Below are positions 36,351 through 45,074 of a stretch of DNA of 62,380 bases, in pieces (the stretch's first letter is position 1; each line of letters opens with the position of its first letter). The DNA is from an uncultured Pelagibacteraceae bacterium (lineage in GTDB: Bacteria; Pseudomonadota; Alphaproteobacteria; Pelagibacterales; Pelagibacteraceae), in the NCBI GenBank assembly GCA_902521675.1, contig CABYSP010000007.1, forward strand, positions 1-62,380. The letters are read 5' to 3'. Below the pieces are notes generated by a model. That model did not search any database. It had not been told where the DNA came from and saw nothing but the letters and a program-made list of their open reading frames with translations. The position numbers and the translations under genes were made by a program.

Positions 36351-36716
36351 ATGAAAAAATTTGATGAGCTAATGAGTGTTGGAAGTGAGATAGAAAATAT
36401 TACTGCAGAAGAAGCAAAACAAAAATTAAATGACTCTAATGTCCAATTTATTGACGTAAGAGATAAAGAAAGCTTTTCTAAGGGCACAATAGGAAATGCC
36501 ATTCATATGGATAGAGGATTACTAGAATTTTATTTAGCAGAAGGAAGTCCTCTAGAAAATGATATTTTTAAAAATAATCCAGATAAAGAATTTGTAGTTT
36601 TTTGTGGTGTAGGTGGTCAAGGTACTCTTGCTACTAAAACTATGAAAGATATGGGAGTAAAAAATGTTAAAAATATTTCTGGTGGAATGGCAGAATGGGA
36701 AAAAATAAAAAATTAA
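36351..36716 (+). CDS. Rhodanese-domain protein
   Basis: 121 residues, a single rhodanese domain: FIDVRDKESFSKGTIGNAIH and the active-site loop after Cys85 (FCGVGGQGTLA). The loop has five residues between Cys85 and the following Gly-Thr and no Arg, so the substrate may not be thiosulfate. A ribosome site AAAGGA precedes the ATG, 17 bases after the HpsN-like gene, so the two are likely cotranscribed. Its stop interlocks with the convergent glycosidase through TTAA. Confidence 0.88.
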   Translation: MKKFDELMSVGSEIENITAEEAKQKLNDSNVQFIDVRDKESFSKGTIGNAIHMDRGLLEFYLAEGSPLENDIFKNNPDKEFVVFCGVGGQGTLATKTMKDMGVKNVKNISGGMAEWEKIKN

Positions 36717-37975
36717 TTTTTATTTAACATTAAATCTAGATAGAGAGCCGCTGACCAAGAAAAGTTTTTTGCACCCATTGGTTGACCGTTTTTACAACTA
36801 AAATATTCAAAAAAACCTTTTTTTTCTAGTATTTGGATAGTTTTATTTTTAATTTTATCAGAAAATAACTTATCTTTATTTTTTAATCCTTTATAAATAA
36901 ACCAATTACAATTAATCCAAACAGGACCACGCCAGTATCTTTTCTCCTCAAAACTTTTATGATTTGATTTAATTGATGAAAAAAAATATTTCTCTTTTAA
37001 GTTATGTTTTTTAAGGTTTTGGATCAGTCTTTTATTAATTTTATCATTATTCAAATCAGCAAATAATAAGAAATAATTTGTTATTGATGGAATAAAGATT
37101 TTTTTATTATTTTTTATATCTTTTGAAAAAAAAGTTTTTCTTTTTTTGTCATATAATTTAAATATATTTTTTTCTGTCGCTTTGACGTAATTATCTATTT
37201 TTTTTTTGTTTAAACCAAATCTATCTAATAATATAACGAGATCTTTGTTTGCTTTTAAAAATATTGAATTGAAACCTACATCTACAACATTAAAAAATGA
37301 AGATTTGTAAACCTTTTTTGGATTATATTTAAATTTTTTTAAATTATTTTTGATTGTTACATACCTGTCGTAGTCTATATCAAGTGGCCTATAATCTGGA
37401 TTAACAACTTTATTATCACCTCTTTTGTATTTTATATTTTTTTCAATTTTTACTTTTTTCATTGGTTCATCCCATAGTGGGGAATTATCGTATCCACTCT
37501 CCCAAGGATGTAAAATTGATACTAAACCAGTTTTTTTTGGATCTCTAAATTGAATAAACCATTCATGAAATTTATTTATTTTTTTAATTATTTTTTTTAT
37601 ATTTAAAAGTTGAATTTTGTTAATTTTATTTTTACTTAAAATTTCCCTCAAAATTGTTGCTAATATTGGTGGTTGAGTTATTCCAGATGAATGGATTTTA
37701 TTACCGCAATTCCACGCAGTGTAATTTGGATAATAATTTGTCTTTGTGTTATGAAATAAAATATGTGGAACCATTCCATCTTTCCATTGTCCATCTAATA
37801 GTGTGTTAATTTCTTTTAATGCAAAGTTTAGATTAAAGTAAGAATACCCCAAAGCTATAAATCCAGAGTCCCAATTCCACTGGGCCGGATAAAGTTTGTT
37901 GTTAGTCGGTAAAGTATACCCTCTTCTTCTATTACCAAGTAAAGTTTTTTTGGCTTTATTAATTGAGAATTTCAT
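36713..37975 (-). CDS. GH63-like glycosidase, probable glucosylglycerate/mannosylglycerate hydrolase
   Basis: 420 residues, no signal peptide, so cytosolic. (alpha/alpha)6-barrel motifs in order: AQWNWDSGFIALG, GQWKDGMVPH, HPWESGYDNSP, YWRGPVWINCNW, GFFEYF and GAKNFSWSAAL. By comparison with glucosylglycerate hydrolase of Mycobacterium hassiacum (catalytic Asp182 and Glu419 as I recall them), the acid and base here should be Asp163 and Glu390. It is the last gene of the minus-strand ABC operon and shares a base with the permease stop (TAATG). Inference: the imported osmolyte is glucosylglycerate, mannosylglycerate or a near relative, split to sugar plus glycerate. Confidence 0.85.
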   Translation of the reverse strand: MKFSINKAKKTLLGNRRRGYTLPTNNKLYPAQWNWDSGFIALGYSYFNLNFALKEINTLLDGQWKDGMVPHILFHNTKTNYYPNYTAWNCGNKIHSSGITQPPILATILREILSKNKINKIQLLNIKKIIKKINKFHEWFIQFRDPKKTGLVSILHPWESGYDNSPLWDEPMKKVKIEKNIKYKRGDNKVVNPDYRPLDIDYDRYVTIKNNLKKFKYNPKKVYKSSFFNVVDVGFNSIFLKANKDLVILLDRFGLNKKKIDNYVKATEKNIFKLYDKKRKTFFSKDIKNNKKIFIPSITNYFLLFADLNNDKINKRLIQNLKKHNLKEKYFFSSIKSNHKSFEEKRYWRGPVWINCNWFIYKGLKNKDKLFSDKIKNKTIQILEKKGFFEYFSCKNGQPMGAKNFSWSAALYLDLMLNKN

Positions 37976-39168
37976 TAACCTTTTACACTCCCAGCAGTGA
38001 GACCGCTTACTAGATATTTTTCAAAATAAACAAATATAAATAATACTGGTAATGTAACAACAACTGACCCTGCCATTAAATATTGCCTCGGGGTTTCAGC
38101 ATCACCACTTAGATATTGAATTGCCCTTGATAATGTAAATGTATTTGGATTGTCCAAAAACATTAATGAAAACAAAAACTCATTCCAAGCAATCATAAAA
38201 ACATACAAAGCAACAGACGAAATCGCAGGAATGCTTAAAGGGATTATAATTTTTGTTATAATTCCAAACCAGCTTAATTTGTCTAAAATTGCAGCCTCCT
38301 CTAATTCTTTTGGTATGCTTTTGAAGTATCCTTGTAACATATAAATAGCTACTGGGAGTGTTGTTGCCGTATACACAATTAATAAACCCTCAATTGAATT
38401 ACGTAAACCTAATTGACTAAAAATTGTATACAACGGAATAACAAGAACGATTGCAGGAAACATATATATTATAAGGATAGATGTAGACAAAAATGTTTTT
38501 CCAAAAAAATTCAATCTTGCAACTGCGTAGGCTGCAGGAATAGCAAAAAGAAGGGTTATTATTACTGTGCCCACAGAAACAATTGTACTAGTCAAAATAT
38601 ACTTACCAAATTTATAAGATTTAAAAATAACAAAATATGATTTAAATAAATCTTTTATATCTTGGCCAAAATTTATACTAAAATCTAAAGGATTCACTAA
38701 CAATGCTATTTGAGTTTTAAAACTTGTTACTAACATCATGTAAAATGGAAAAAGTATCACAAATGAAAAAAATAAAATTCCAAATAAGGTTAAAAATTCA
38801 AATAAAATTACCTGAGTTGAGTGCTCTTCCTTTAAAACAATAAAACTGTATTTTCCAATTTTATAACTAAAAAAATATAATATTAAAAAAACACCTACAT
38901 TATACCAAATAGGTAATTTTTGAATTAAATAACCATCACAAAAAACAAATACAGATGAAAAAATTATTGATTTATAAATTAATTTAATTCTATTGCCTAT
39001 TCCAAGGTGAGCTAATGATATTAAAATTCCTAAAATAAAAAGTACTTCTATGTTAAAGCTATTGATGTTTAAACCCTGTAACGTAGCTAAAATTTTCCAA
39101 ATTGATATTAAAAAAATTAAGAAAAAGGTAGAAATTAATGAATATATAATTGTATTCTTAGTTCTCAT
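37975..39168 (-). CDS. Carbohydrate ABC transporter permease (MalG type) with extra N-terminal helices
   Basis: 397 residues, about 115 more than a standard MalG permease. The extra N-terminal part has about four hydrophobic helices (about 8-30, 40-58, 66-84, 90-106). The canonical six-helix core follows, with the coupling motif ELEEAAILDKLSWFG and the family C-terminus VSGLTAGSVKG. It pairs with the upstream permease, which it overlaps by 11 bp. Whether the extra helices regulate or add a subunit contact is unknown. Confidence 0.9.
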   Translation of the reverse strand: MRTKNTIIYSLISTFFLIFLISIWKILATLQGLNINSFNIEVLFILGILISLAHLGIGNRIKLIYKSIIFSSVFVFCDGYLIQKLPIWYNVGVFLILYFFSYKIGKYSFIVLKEEHSTQVILFEFLTLFGILFFSFVILFPFYMMLVTSFKTQIALLVNPLDFSINFGQDIKDLFKSYFVIFKSYKFGKYILTSTIVSVGTVIITLLFAIPAAYAVARLNFFGKTFLSTSILIIYMFPAIVLVIPLYTIFSQLGLRNSIEGLLIVYTATTLPVAIYMLQGYFKSIPKELEEAAILDKLSWFGIITKIIIPLSIPAISSVALYVFMIAWNEFLFSLMFLDNPNTFTLSRAIQYLSGDAETPRQYLMAGSVVVTLPVLFIFVYFEKYLVSGLTAGSVKG

Positions 39169-40417
39169 CTACTCTCTTTCCTAAAAGTCTGAAATAAAAA
39201 AACATAAACATTAAAAGCAATAAAACAATTACTATTGAAACAGCTGAGCCCATTCCAATATCTGATATTGCAAAACCTTGTTGATAAACATTTATTGGTA
39301 AAGTTCTTGTTCCTGATGCCCCTCCGGTTAATAAAAAGACGTCCTCAAATTTATTAAAATTCCATATAAACCTAATCATGAATAAAATAGAAATTACTGC
39401 CATAATTTGAGGAAGTGTAATATTAAAAAATTTTTGTAAGGGACTTGCACCATCAACATCAGCAGCCTCATATAATTCTTTTGGAATAGCTTGAAGCCTA
39501 GCAAGAATAAATAAAAAAGCTAAAGGGAAATACCTCCAAATTTCAAACATTATAACTGTTGTAAGTGCTAATCTTAATTTAAAATCAAAACCAAAAATTC
39601 CAATCTCAATATATTTTTGTCCAAGTAAATTTATTGGAGTTTCAATAATTTGATAATTCAATAATAAACTATTAAGTGTACCGCTATTTGGGTCTAATAG
39701 AAGTTCCCAAGTGTAAGCTAGAGCAACAACTGGAGCAACATATGGAAAAAGTAAAACACTTCTCATAAAAGTTCTTCCATAAAATTTTTGGTTAACCATT
39801 TGAGCAGTTAAAATACCAAATATAATAGAACCAACAGTTCCAAAAAATGTATAATAAAAAGTTGTAAGTAGTAAATCTACAAATTCATTCTCAAATAAAA
39901 CTTTTTTAAAGTTTTTAAGAGTAAAGTTGGTATTAAGTAAAATATTATCCGATTTCCCATCTAGTTTTGGTTTAATAGATTTTAGGCTTTTTTTATCAAT
40001 TTTTGATCCATCTTTTGTTGAAAAAATTACTTGAAAATTTTCCTTATATTTAGCTGGCCAATTGCCAAATTCACATTTTAATGAGGACTTTATATATTCA
40101 CATCGTGAGTCTAAATTTTCAATTTCAAAATTTTTTGGAAAATTATCTTTAAATGAAACATCTCTGATTTCTTGAAGTAATGAGCTATTTCTTAATTTAT
40201 ATAATATTTTTATTTTAGAAGGCTCGTTAGAGATAGATTTTACAATTTTTTTTGCCCTTGGTTCAGGAATTCTTATATCTTTCAACTCAACTTCTTTAAA
40301 GCTGATCCAAACATTTGCAAAAATTGGAAAAAGAATTATTGCAAAAACTAGAAGGACTGCAGGTAATGTTAATATGTATGCAGTTTTTTTTTCTGTATTT
40401 GCTAAAGTATCATTCAT
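39158..40417 (-). CDS. Carbohydrate ABC transporter permease (MalF type) with large periplasmic loop
   Basis: 419 residues. After the first helix (about 12-35) an insertion of roughly 120 residues (about 42-165) lies in the periplasm, with two cysteines (SRCEYI, LKCEFG) that could form a disulfide. The standard core then follows with EAA motif ELYEAADVDGASPLQ. MalF of E. coli has a similar large P2 loop that touches the binding protein. The ATG sits directly against the T-tract of the hairpin at 40419-40452 and no ribosome site is visible. Confidence 0.9.
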   Translation of the reverse strand: MNDTLANTEKKTAYILTLPAVLLVFAIILFPIFANVWISFKEVELKDIRIPEPRAKKIVKSISNEPSKIKILYKLRNSSLLQEIRDVSFKDNFPKNFEIENLDSRCEYIKSSLKCEFGNWPAKYKENFQVIFSTKDGSKIDKKSLKSIKPKLDGKSDNILLNTNFTLKNFKKVLFENEFVDLLLTTFYYTFFGTVGSIIFGILTAQMVNQKFYGRTFMRSVLLFPYVAPVVALAYTWELLLDPNSGTLNSLLLNYQIIETPINLLGQKYIEIGIFGFDFKLRLALTTVIMFEIWRYFPLAFLFILARLQAIPKELYEAADVDGASPLQKFFNITLPQIMAVISILFMIRFIWNFNKFEDVFLLTGGASGTRTLPINVYQQGFAISDIGMGSAVSIVIVLLLLMFMFFYFRLLGKRVDEN

Positions 40418-40418
40418 A

Positions 40419-40452
40419 AAAAAAGCGGATAATTAATATTATCCGCTTTTTT
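40419..40452 (-). terminator. Perfect hairpin with T-tract between binding-protein and permease genes
   Basis: A 15-bp perfect inverted repeat around core GCGGAT / ATCCGC with a 4-nt loop, flanked by A and T runs, so it reads as an intrinsic terminator in both directions. On the minus strand it follows the binding-protein stop (40465) and its T-run touches the permease start (40417). Expected effect: most transcripts stop or are protected here, so the binding protein is made in excess over the permeases. Seen directly; the effect is inferred from known intercistronic hairpins in ABC operons. Confidence 0.85.
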
Positions 40453-40464
40453 ATTATAATTAAA

Positions 40465-41796
40465 TTATTTGAATTTAGCTAATGAGTCGTTAATCATTTT
40501 AACAGCCTCATCAACATCAATTTGATCATCGATATAAAGTCTAGTGATTCTGTTTATAAATTGAGAATTAATGACTTTTGATGCTCTTGATAGTTCACCT
40601 TCTTTAACACCCCATCTATTAGCAGTATCTAGACCAGCTACTATATTGTTTATAACATCTGGGTCATAAAGATCTGACAAAGGAGCTTTTCTATCAACTC
40701 CCACAGGTAGTTTGCTCCATGCTTTTGTGAAAGCCTCAGGGTCACTCGAATTTCCTCTTCTTACAGGAAATTTACCCTCTGGAGCAATGGATAGTGTGCT
40801 TGCATAACCTTCATCCATAGAGTACATGACAAATTGTTTAGCTTCATCAGTATCAGCATCAGCCGTTATACCAAAGTATCTAATATCTGCCCATGCAGCA
40901 CCTTTTTTATTACTAGGCCCACTAAAATTAGTAATGAAACCAGTTTTAGATGCTAGTTCAGGTGATGTTGGATCACTGTTAATTGTTGGTGGAGCTGAGT
41001 CTCTTAAACCAGCAAGTTCATCCATAATAAATGGAGACCAAATGATCATAGGAGTTTTACCTGCAAAGTAAAGTGCTCTAGATTGTTTCCAGTACAATTC
41101 TCCTGGAGGACTTGCTTTAGCAATTACTTTATAAAACTCTAACGCTTCTTTTAGTTTCTTACCTTGTTTCTTAATGCCACCTTTTTTAACAATATTAACG
41201 CCATTTGCTAAAAGAACATGCTCTAAAACCTGACTCATGAAATTTTCATCAGTCTTTGTTGCAGCAACAAAACCAAACATGCCGTTTTGTTTTGATAATT
41301 TTTCAACCGCAGCAACAATGTTTGCATAACTTGTTGGTGGAGCTAAATCTGCATTATCAAAAAGGTCTTTTCTATAAACAACCATTTGTGTCCATCCATC
41401 AACTGGGACGGCTGCAATTTTTGAACCCTTTTTAGCCATATTAAGTGCACCTGGTGCAAATGTATCTTTACCTAGGTCTTTAACAACAGCATTGTTAGCA
41501 TCTACATCTAAAATTCCTGCTTCAGCCCATGGTAATACATATTGTAGAGTATGGTAGATCACATCTGGTAAATCACCTGCTGCAGCTGCAGCTGTAGCTC
41601 TAGTTCCCAAATCTTTTTCTTCTACCGGGATAACCTCTACTTTAATTCCTGTTTTAGCTTCAAAAGCTTTTGCCATTTCCTCTTGCTTAGCCATTCGGGC
41701 AGGCTGAACTTCTGTAGTCCAAAACTTTATGTCTGCGTAAACAATATTTGAAATAAAAAAAGATATTACGCAAAACAACCTTATTATATTTTTCAT
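40465..41796 (-). CDS. Carbohydrate ABC transporter substrate-binding protein (MalE type)
   Basis: 443 residues with signal peptide (cleavage near Ala21 in NIVYADIKFW). Cluster-B/family 1 solute-binding fold: MAKAFEAKTGIKVEVIPV, YHTLQYVLPWAEAG, VDGWTQMVVYRKDLFD, WSPFIMDELAG. The last 60 residues form helices. A very good ribosome site (AGGAGGGG) precedes the ATG, in contrast with the permease gene after it. It delivers sugar to the permeases at 37975-40417. The cytosolic GH63-like hydrolase in the same operon suggests a glycoside ligand. Confidence 0.9.
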   Translation of the reverse strand: MKNIIRLFCVISFFISNIVYADIKFWTTEVQPARMAKQEEMAKAFEAKTGIKVEVIPVEEKDLGTRATAAAAAGDLPDVIYHTLQYVLPWAEAGILDVDANNAVVKDLGKDTFAPGALNMAKKGSKIAAVPVDGWTQMVVYRKDLFDNADLAPPTSYANIVAAVEKLSKQNGMFGFVAATKTDENFMSQVLEHVLLANGVNIVKKGGIKKQGKKLKEALEFYKVIAKASPPGELYWKQSRALYFAGKTPMIIWSPFIMDELAGLRDSAPPTINSDPTSPELASKTGFITNFSGPSNKKGAAWADIRYFGITADADTDEAKQFVMYSMDEGYASTLSIAPEGKFPVRRGNSSDPEAFTKAWSKLPVGVDRKAPLSDLYDPDVINNIVAGLDTANRWGVKEGELSRASKVINSQFINRITRLYIDDQIDVDEAVKMINDSLAKFK

Positions 41797-41859
41797 TTCC
41801 CCTCCTATTTATAGATAAAACTATATTAATTTGAGAATGTTTCGCAAACTACTCACTGT

Positions 41860-41890
41860 CACATATCAGGTATGTGCTGGTATCATAGCA
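41860..41890 (-). promoter_or_regulatory. Extended -10 promoter element and overlapping palindromic operator
   Basis: On the minus strand, upstream of the binding-protein gene, TGCTATGAT at 41890-41882 matches an extended -10 element. Just downstream, at 41876-41860, the palindrome CACATACCTGATATGTG has perfect 6-bp arms and a 5-nt centre. It covers the predicted start point, as a repressor operator would. No convincing -35 is present. The ATPase gene ends 50 bp upstream, so this would give the binding-protein gene its own promoter. No regulator gene was recognised nearby. Confidence 0.45.
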
Positions 41891-41939
41891 AATATCAAAA
41901 AATTGGGGAAAAATTGAAATTTGTCAATTATAAGTTGTG

Positions 41940-42995
41940 CTAAGATTTTAATCTTTTTCCATTTTCATCAAAAATAAAAATGTCATTTAGGTCAAATCCA
42001 ATTTTATTTCCAATTTCTATGTTGCTTGGGATTTTGGCACTTAATTGATGTTCCTCTTTTTTCATGTAAGCAATTTTTTCGTTACCCAAGTTTTCAATTA
42101 ATTCAATCTCAGGGTTAAAAGTAAATTGATTTTCTTGATTTGCTTTTAAATGTTCAGGTCTAATACCTACAAAATGTTTTAATTTATTGAGTTTTAAGTT
42201 ATCAAACACAATATCATTACCTAATAACTTTATTTTAGTATCAGAAATTACGTTTTTTTCATCAATTTCCAGAATATTCATTTTGGGTGTACCAATAAAT
42301 TGAGCCACAAAAATATTTGCAGGGTCATTATAAATTTCTTCAGGAGTCCCAACCTGTTCAATGTTGCCTTGATTTAAAATTACTATTCTATCTGCTAACG
42401 TCATAGCTTCAACCTGATCATGAGTAACATATATCATGTTGGTTTTTATTTGATTATGTAATTTTGATATTTCCACTCTCATTTCAGCTCTTAAAGCAGC
42501 ATCCAAATTTGATAAAGGTTCATCGAATAAGAATATTTTTGGATTTCTTGTTATAGCTCTTCCTATTGCTACCCTTTGTCTTTGACCTCCTGATAATTGT
42601 TTTGGTTTCCTCTCAAGAAGTTCCTCAATTTTTAGAATTTTTGCAGCTTGCATAACTTTTGTATTGATTTCTTCTTTTGGTCTTTTTTCTATTTTTAAAC
42701 CAAAAGACATATTTTCATAAACATTCATGTGAGGGTAAAGTGCATAAGATTGAAAAACCATTGCAGTTTGTCGCTTTGACGGATGAAGTTCGTTAATTTT
42801 TTGATCATTAATAAAGATTTCACCTTCATCAATTTTTTCTAACCCAGCAATCATTCTTAATAATGTTGATTTTCCACATCCTGATGGTCCAACAAGAACA
42901 AGAAATTCATCTTCTTTTCCTAAGAGATTAAAATCAGTAATAATTTTATTTGAGCCAAAGGATTTATGTACACCGGTAAATTTTATATTTGCCAT
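41940..42995 (-). CDS. Carbohydrate ABC transporter ATPase (MalK/UgpC type)
   Basis: 351 residues. Walker A VGPSGCGKST, Q-loop region AMVFQSYALYPHM, signature LSGGQRQRVAIGRAI, Walker B KIFLFDEPLSNLD, H-loop YVTHDQVEAM. The C-terminal OB/TOBE domain (about 235-351) is the MalK-type regulatory domain. It is the only ABC ATPase in the 36.7-51 kb island, so it probably serves both the minus-strand importer and the plus-strand importer at 47251-50433. Confidence 0.94.
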   Translation of the reverse strand: MANIKFTGVHKSFGSNKIITDFNLLGKEDEFLVLVGPSGCGKSTLLRMIAGLEKIDEGEIFINDQKINELHPSKRQTAMVFQSYALYPHMNVYENMSFGLKIEKRPKEEINTKVMQAAKILKIEELLERKPKQLSGGQRQRVAIGRAITRNPKIFLFDEPLSNLDAALRAEMRVEISKLHNQIKTNMIYVTHDQVEAMTLADRIVILNQGNIEQVGTPEEIYNDPANIFVAQFIGTPKMNILEIDEKNVISDTKIKLLGNDIVFDNLKLNKLKHFVGIRPEHLKANQENQFTFNPEIELIENLGNEKIAYMKKEEHQLSAKIPSNIEIGNKIGFDLNDIFIFDENGKRLKS

Positions 42996-43002
42996 TTTAA
43001 TT

Positions 43003-44079
43003 TTAGGTTTTTAAAATATCTACTCCAATTTGTTTTAATATATGGACTATATCAATAGGAACCCAATTTTCACGAATTTTTCCTTCATCATGATGATAAA
43101 AATCCATAACTCTCATGGTTACTTTTTGATTTTCAGATTTATAACCTAGCCAATCGTCAGATCCATATATAGCTTGAATACTATTCCATCCAGCAGTTAA
43201 AGAAAATTTTCCATCCCCTAATTCACAATAATGACCAAGTTCCCAATAATTTCTTTCTTTAAAAGTTTTTCTAAACGGTAATTGATGATTATCTACAAAT
43301 CCCTCTAAAGTTCTTGCAGTACCAATGCCACTTGGTCCATACCAAATCATTTTTTCATGCCAATATTCACTTTGTGGATGATTGATTAATCTTTCTTTAA
43401 GATCCTTGTCAGAAGAAACTTCTAATTCAGGTTTTATATTTAAGCTTCTCTGCATAGTAAGTGATTGATCCAAATTATTTTTCGAAATTTGTATGTCTTT
43501 TTCAAAAAAATTTATACCATCAGTATTAATTGGGTTAAGCCAATTACCTTCAGAGCCTCTTGAATTATTTAATGGATTTTTTCCTGTTTGAATTAATAGA
43601 TCTATTAGATCAATTAAAATATAACTCTTGATAATCTTGTTATCCTTTAGTTCGTGAATTTCACAACATTTTAGGTTTATCATTTTGTTGTTTGGTTTGA
43701 TGCCCAACCATGTTTTTTTAAACACTCCTGATAAAGTAGAAATTGTTCCGACTTGAATTTTGTCCCTAAAAGCCCCACTAATTACTAACTGTTCTCTTCT
43801 TTCAAGATCAGGAAATGAGTTAAACAATGGTTTCCAGAATTTTTCCTTAAAATTATCAATTCCAATAAATTCATTTAATGGATAGAAACAATTAATACTT
43901 ACATCTCTTGAGAACATATTTAGAAGGTTTTGATCAAGCCTAGAGATACCTTCTATTACAATCGTTCCTAAATATTTTCTAACAACCTGCTTATAATTAT
44001 AGTTTTCTTCAGGAGTTATAACTATTTTTTCTACATTCCCCTGACCCTTAAGACCTGTATCAAATTGTTCTATTTGCAT
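43003..44079 (-). CDS. Double SnoaL-like (NTF2-fold) protein
   Basis: 358 residues from the ATG at 44079; a GTG at 44109 is in frame but not better. Two NTF2/SnoaL-type units: about 35-150 (LNMFSRDVSINCFYPLNEF, FPDLERREQLVISGAF) and about 225-355 (MIWYGPSGIGTARTLEGF, VTMRVMDFYHHDEGKIREN). SnoaL folds are small barrels that bind ligands or catalyse aldol or ester cyclisations; no function is known here. It lies eight bases before the ATPase gene and is divergent from the bicupin gene. A paralogue of the same two-unit build lies at 45074. Confidence 0.75.
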   Translation of the reverse strand: MQIEQFDTGLKGQGNVEKIVITPEENYNYKQVVRKYLGTIVIEGISRLDQNLLNMFSRDVSINCFYPLNEFIGIDNFKEKFWKPLFNSFPDLERREQLVISGAFRDKIQVGTISTLSGVFKKTWLGIKPNNKMINLKCCEIHELKDNKIIKSYILIDLIDLLIQTGKNPLNNSRGSEGNWLNPINTDGINFFEKDIQISKNNLDQSLTMQRSLNIKPELEVSSDKDLKERLINHPQSEYWHEKMIWYGPSGIGTARTLEGFVDNHQLPFRKTFKERNYWELGHYCELGDGKFSLTAGWNSIQAIYGSDDWLGYKSENQKVTMRVMDFYHHDEGKIRENWVPIDIVHILKQIGVDILKT

Positions 44080-44129
44080 AAATTTTTTGTTAGATAAATT
44101 TAGTATCACAAAATATAGTTTAAAAAAAT

Positions 44130-45074
44130 ATGAATAATCGATTAGCTAAATTTGGGGATCTTGTACCAAGCACTTTGCCATTTGTCGAAGGGAAACTTGA
44201 GGGGCACAAAGAAAGAAAAAATTATTCTATTGTAGGTCCTGGAGTTGCGGAAGACAGTAAACAATTTGTTAAAATAGCAATGCCCCATAGCTTTAATCTA
44301 GGTGCCGTCTCAGCATTGCCAAAAAATGGCTCAGGTCTCCATAGTCATACAACTGCTGAAGTTTTTATTATCTATTCTGGTAAGTGGAGATTCTATTGGG
44401 GCGCTGAAGGAAAAGATGAAACACTTCTTAGTGCAGGAGATATAATTTCTATGCCAACTAATATGTTTAGAGGATTTGAGAATGCAGGAAATAAAGAAGG
44501 ATTAATTTTTGTTGTATTAGGTGGAGATGATCCTGGAATAATCACGTGGGTTCCAAGTGTCTTAGAAAAAGCCAAACAGACAGGAATGGCCCTTTTAAAT
44601 GATAATTCTCTAATTGATTTATCTATAAATGATATTCCTAAAAACAAATCTCTACTAGAACCAATTTCTTCTGAAGAAATTAAGAAATTTGATAATTACA
44701 AATTAAATGAACTTGAAAAATATATTTGTAAATTTTCTGACAGAGTTAATTATGAAAATAAAATAAATGATAATTTTAATTTAATTCAAGTATTAGGGGA
44801 TACTTTTCAAGATAAAAACTTAAATCCTGTCATAAATCAGAATACAGGTTTTAACTTATCAATTTTAAAAGCAAAAAAAGGTAAATTAGAAAATTTGAAA
44901 TTTTTAAAGCCTACAATAATGTTCTCGCAAAAAGGAAGTTGGCAAATAAAAATTGATGATTTTTTAATGAAACTCAATCCTAGAGATACAATTTCTATTC
45001 CAATTAATTCACAAGTGAATATTGAAATTAATGATGATGAAGAAAGTTTATTGAACTGTGTAACTCAAATCTGA
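44130..45074 (+). CDS. Bicupin protein
   Basis: 314 residues. The N-terminal cupin (about 40-145) has metal ligands in LHSHTTAEVFIIYSG, a His-x-His...Glu motif, and a later GDIISMPTNMFRGFEN. The C-terminal cupin (about 220-310) keeps the strands (FSQKGSWQIKID, LNPRDTISIP) but lacks histidines, so it is likely structural. Enzymes with this layout include oxygenases and sugar isomerases; no specific activity can be assigned. First gene of the plus-strand operon; it ends on the base where the SnoaL-like gene begins. Confidence 0.78.
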   Translation: MNNRLAKFGDLVPSTLPFVEGKLEGHKERKNYSIVGPGVAEDSKQFVKIAMPHSFNLGAVSALPKNGSGLHSHTTAEVFIIYSGKWRFYWGAEGKDETLLSAGDIISMPTNMFRGFENAGNKEGLIFVVLGGDDPGIITWVPSVLEKAKQTGMALLNDNSLIDLSINDIPKNKSLLEPISSEEIKKFDNYKLNELEKYICKFSDRVNYENKINDNFNLIQVLGDTFQDKNLNPVINQNTGFNLSILKAKKGKLENLKFLKPTIMFSQKGSWQIKIDDFLMKLNPRDTISIPINSQVNIEINDDEESLLNCVTQI

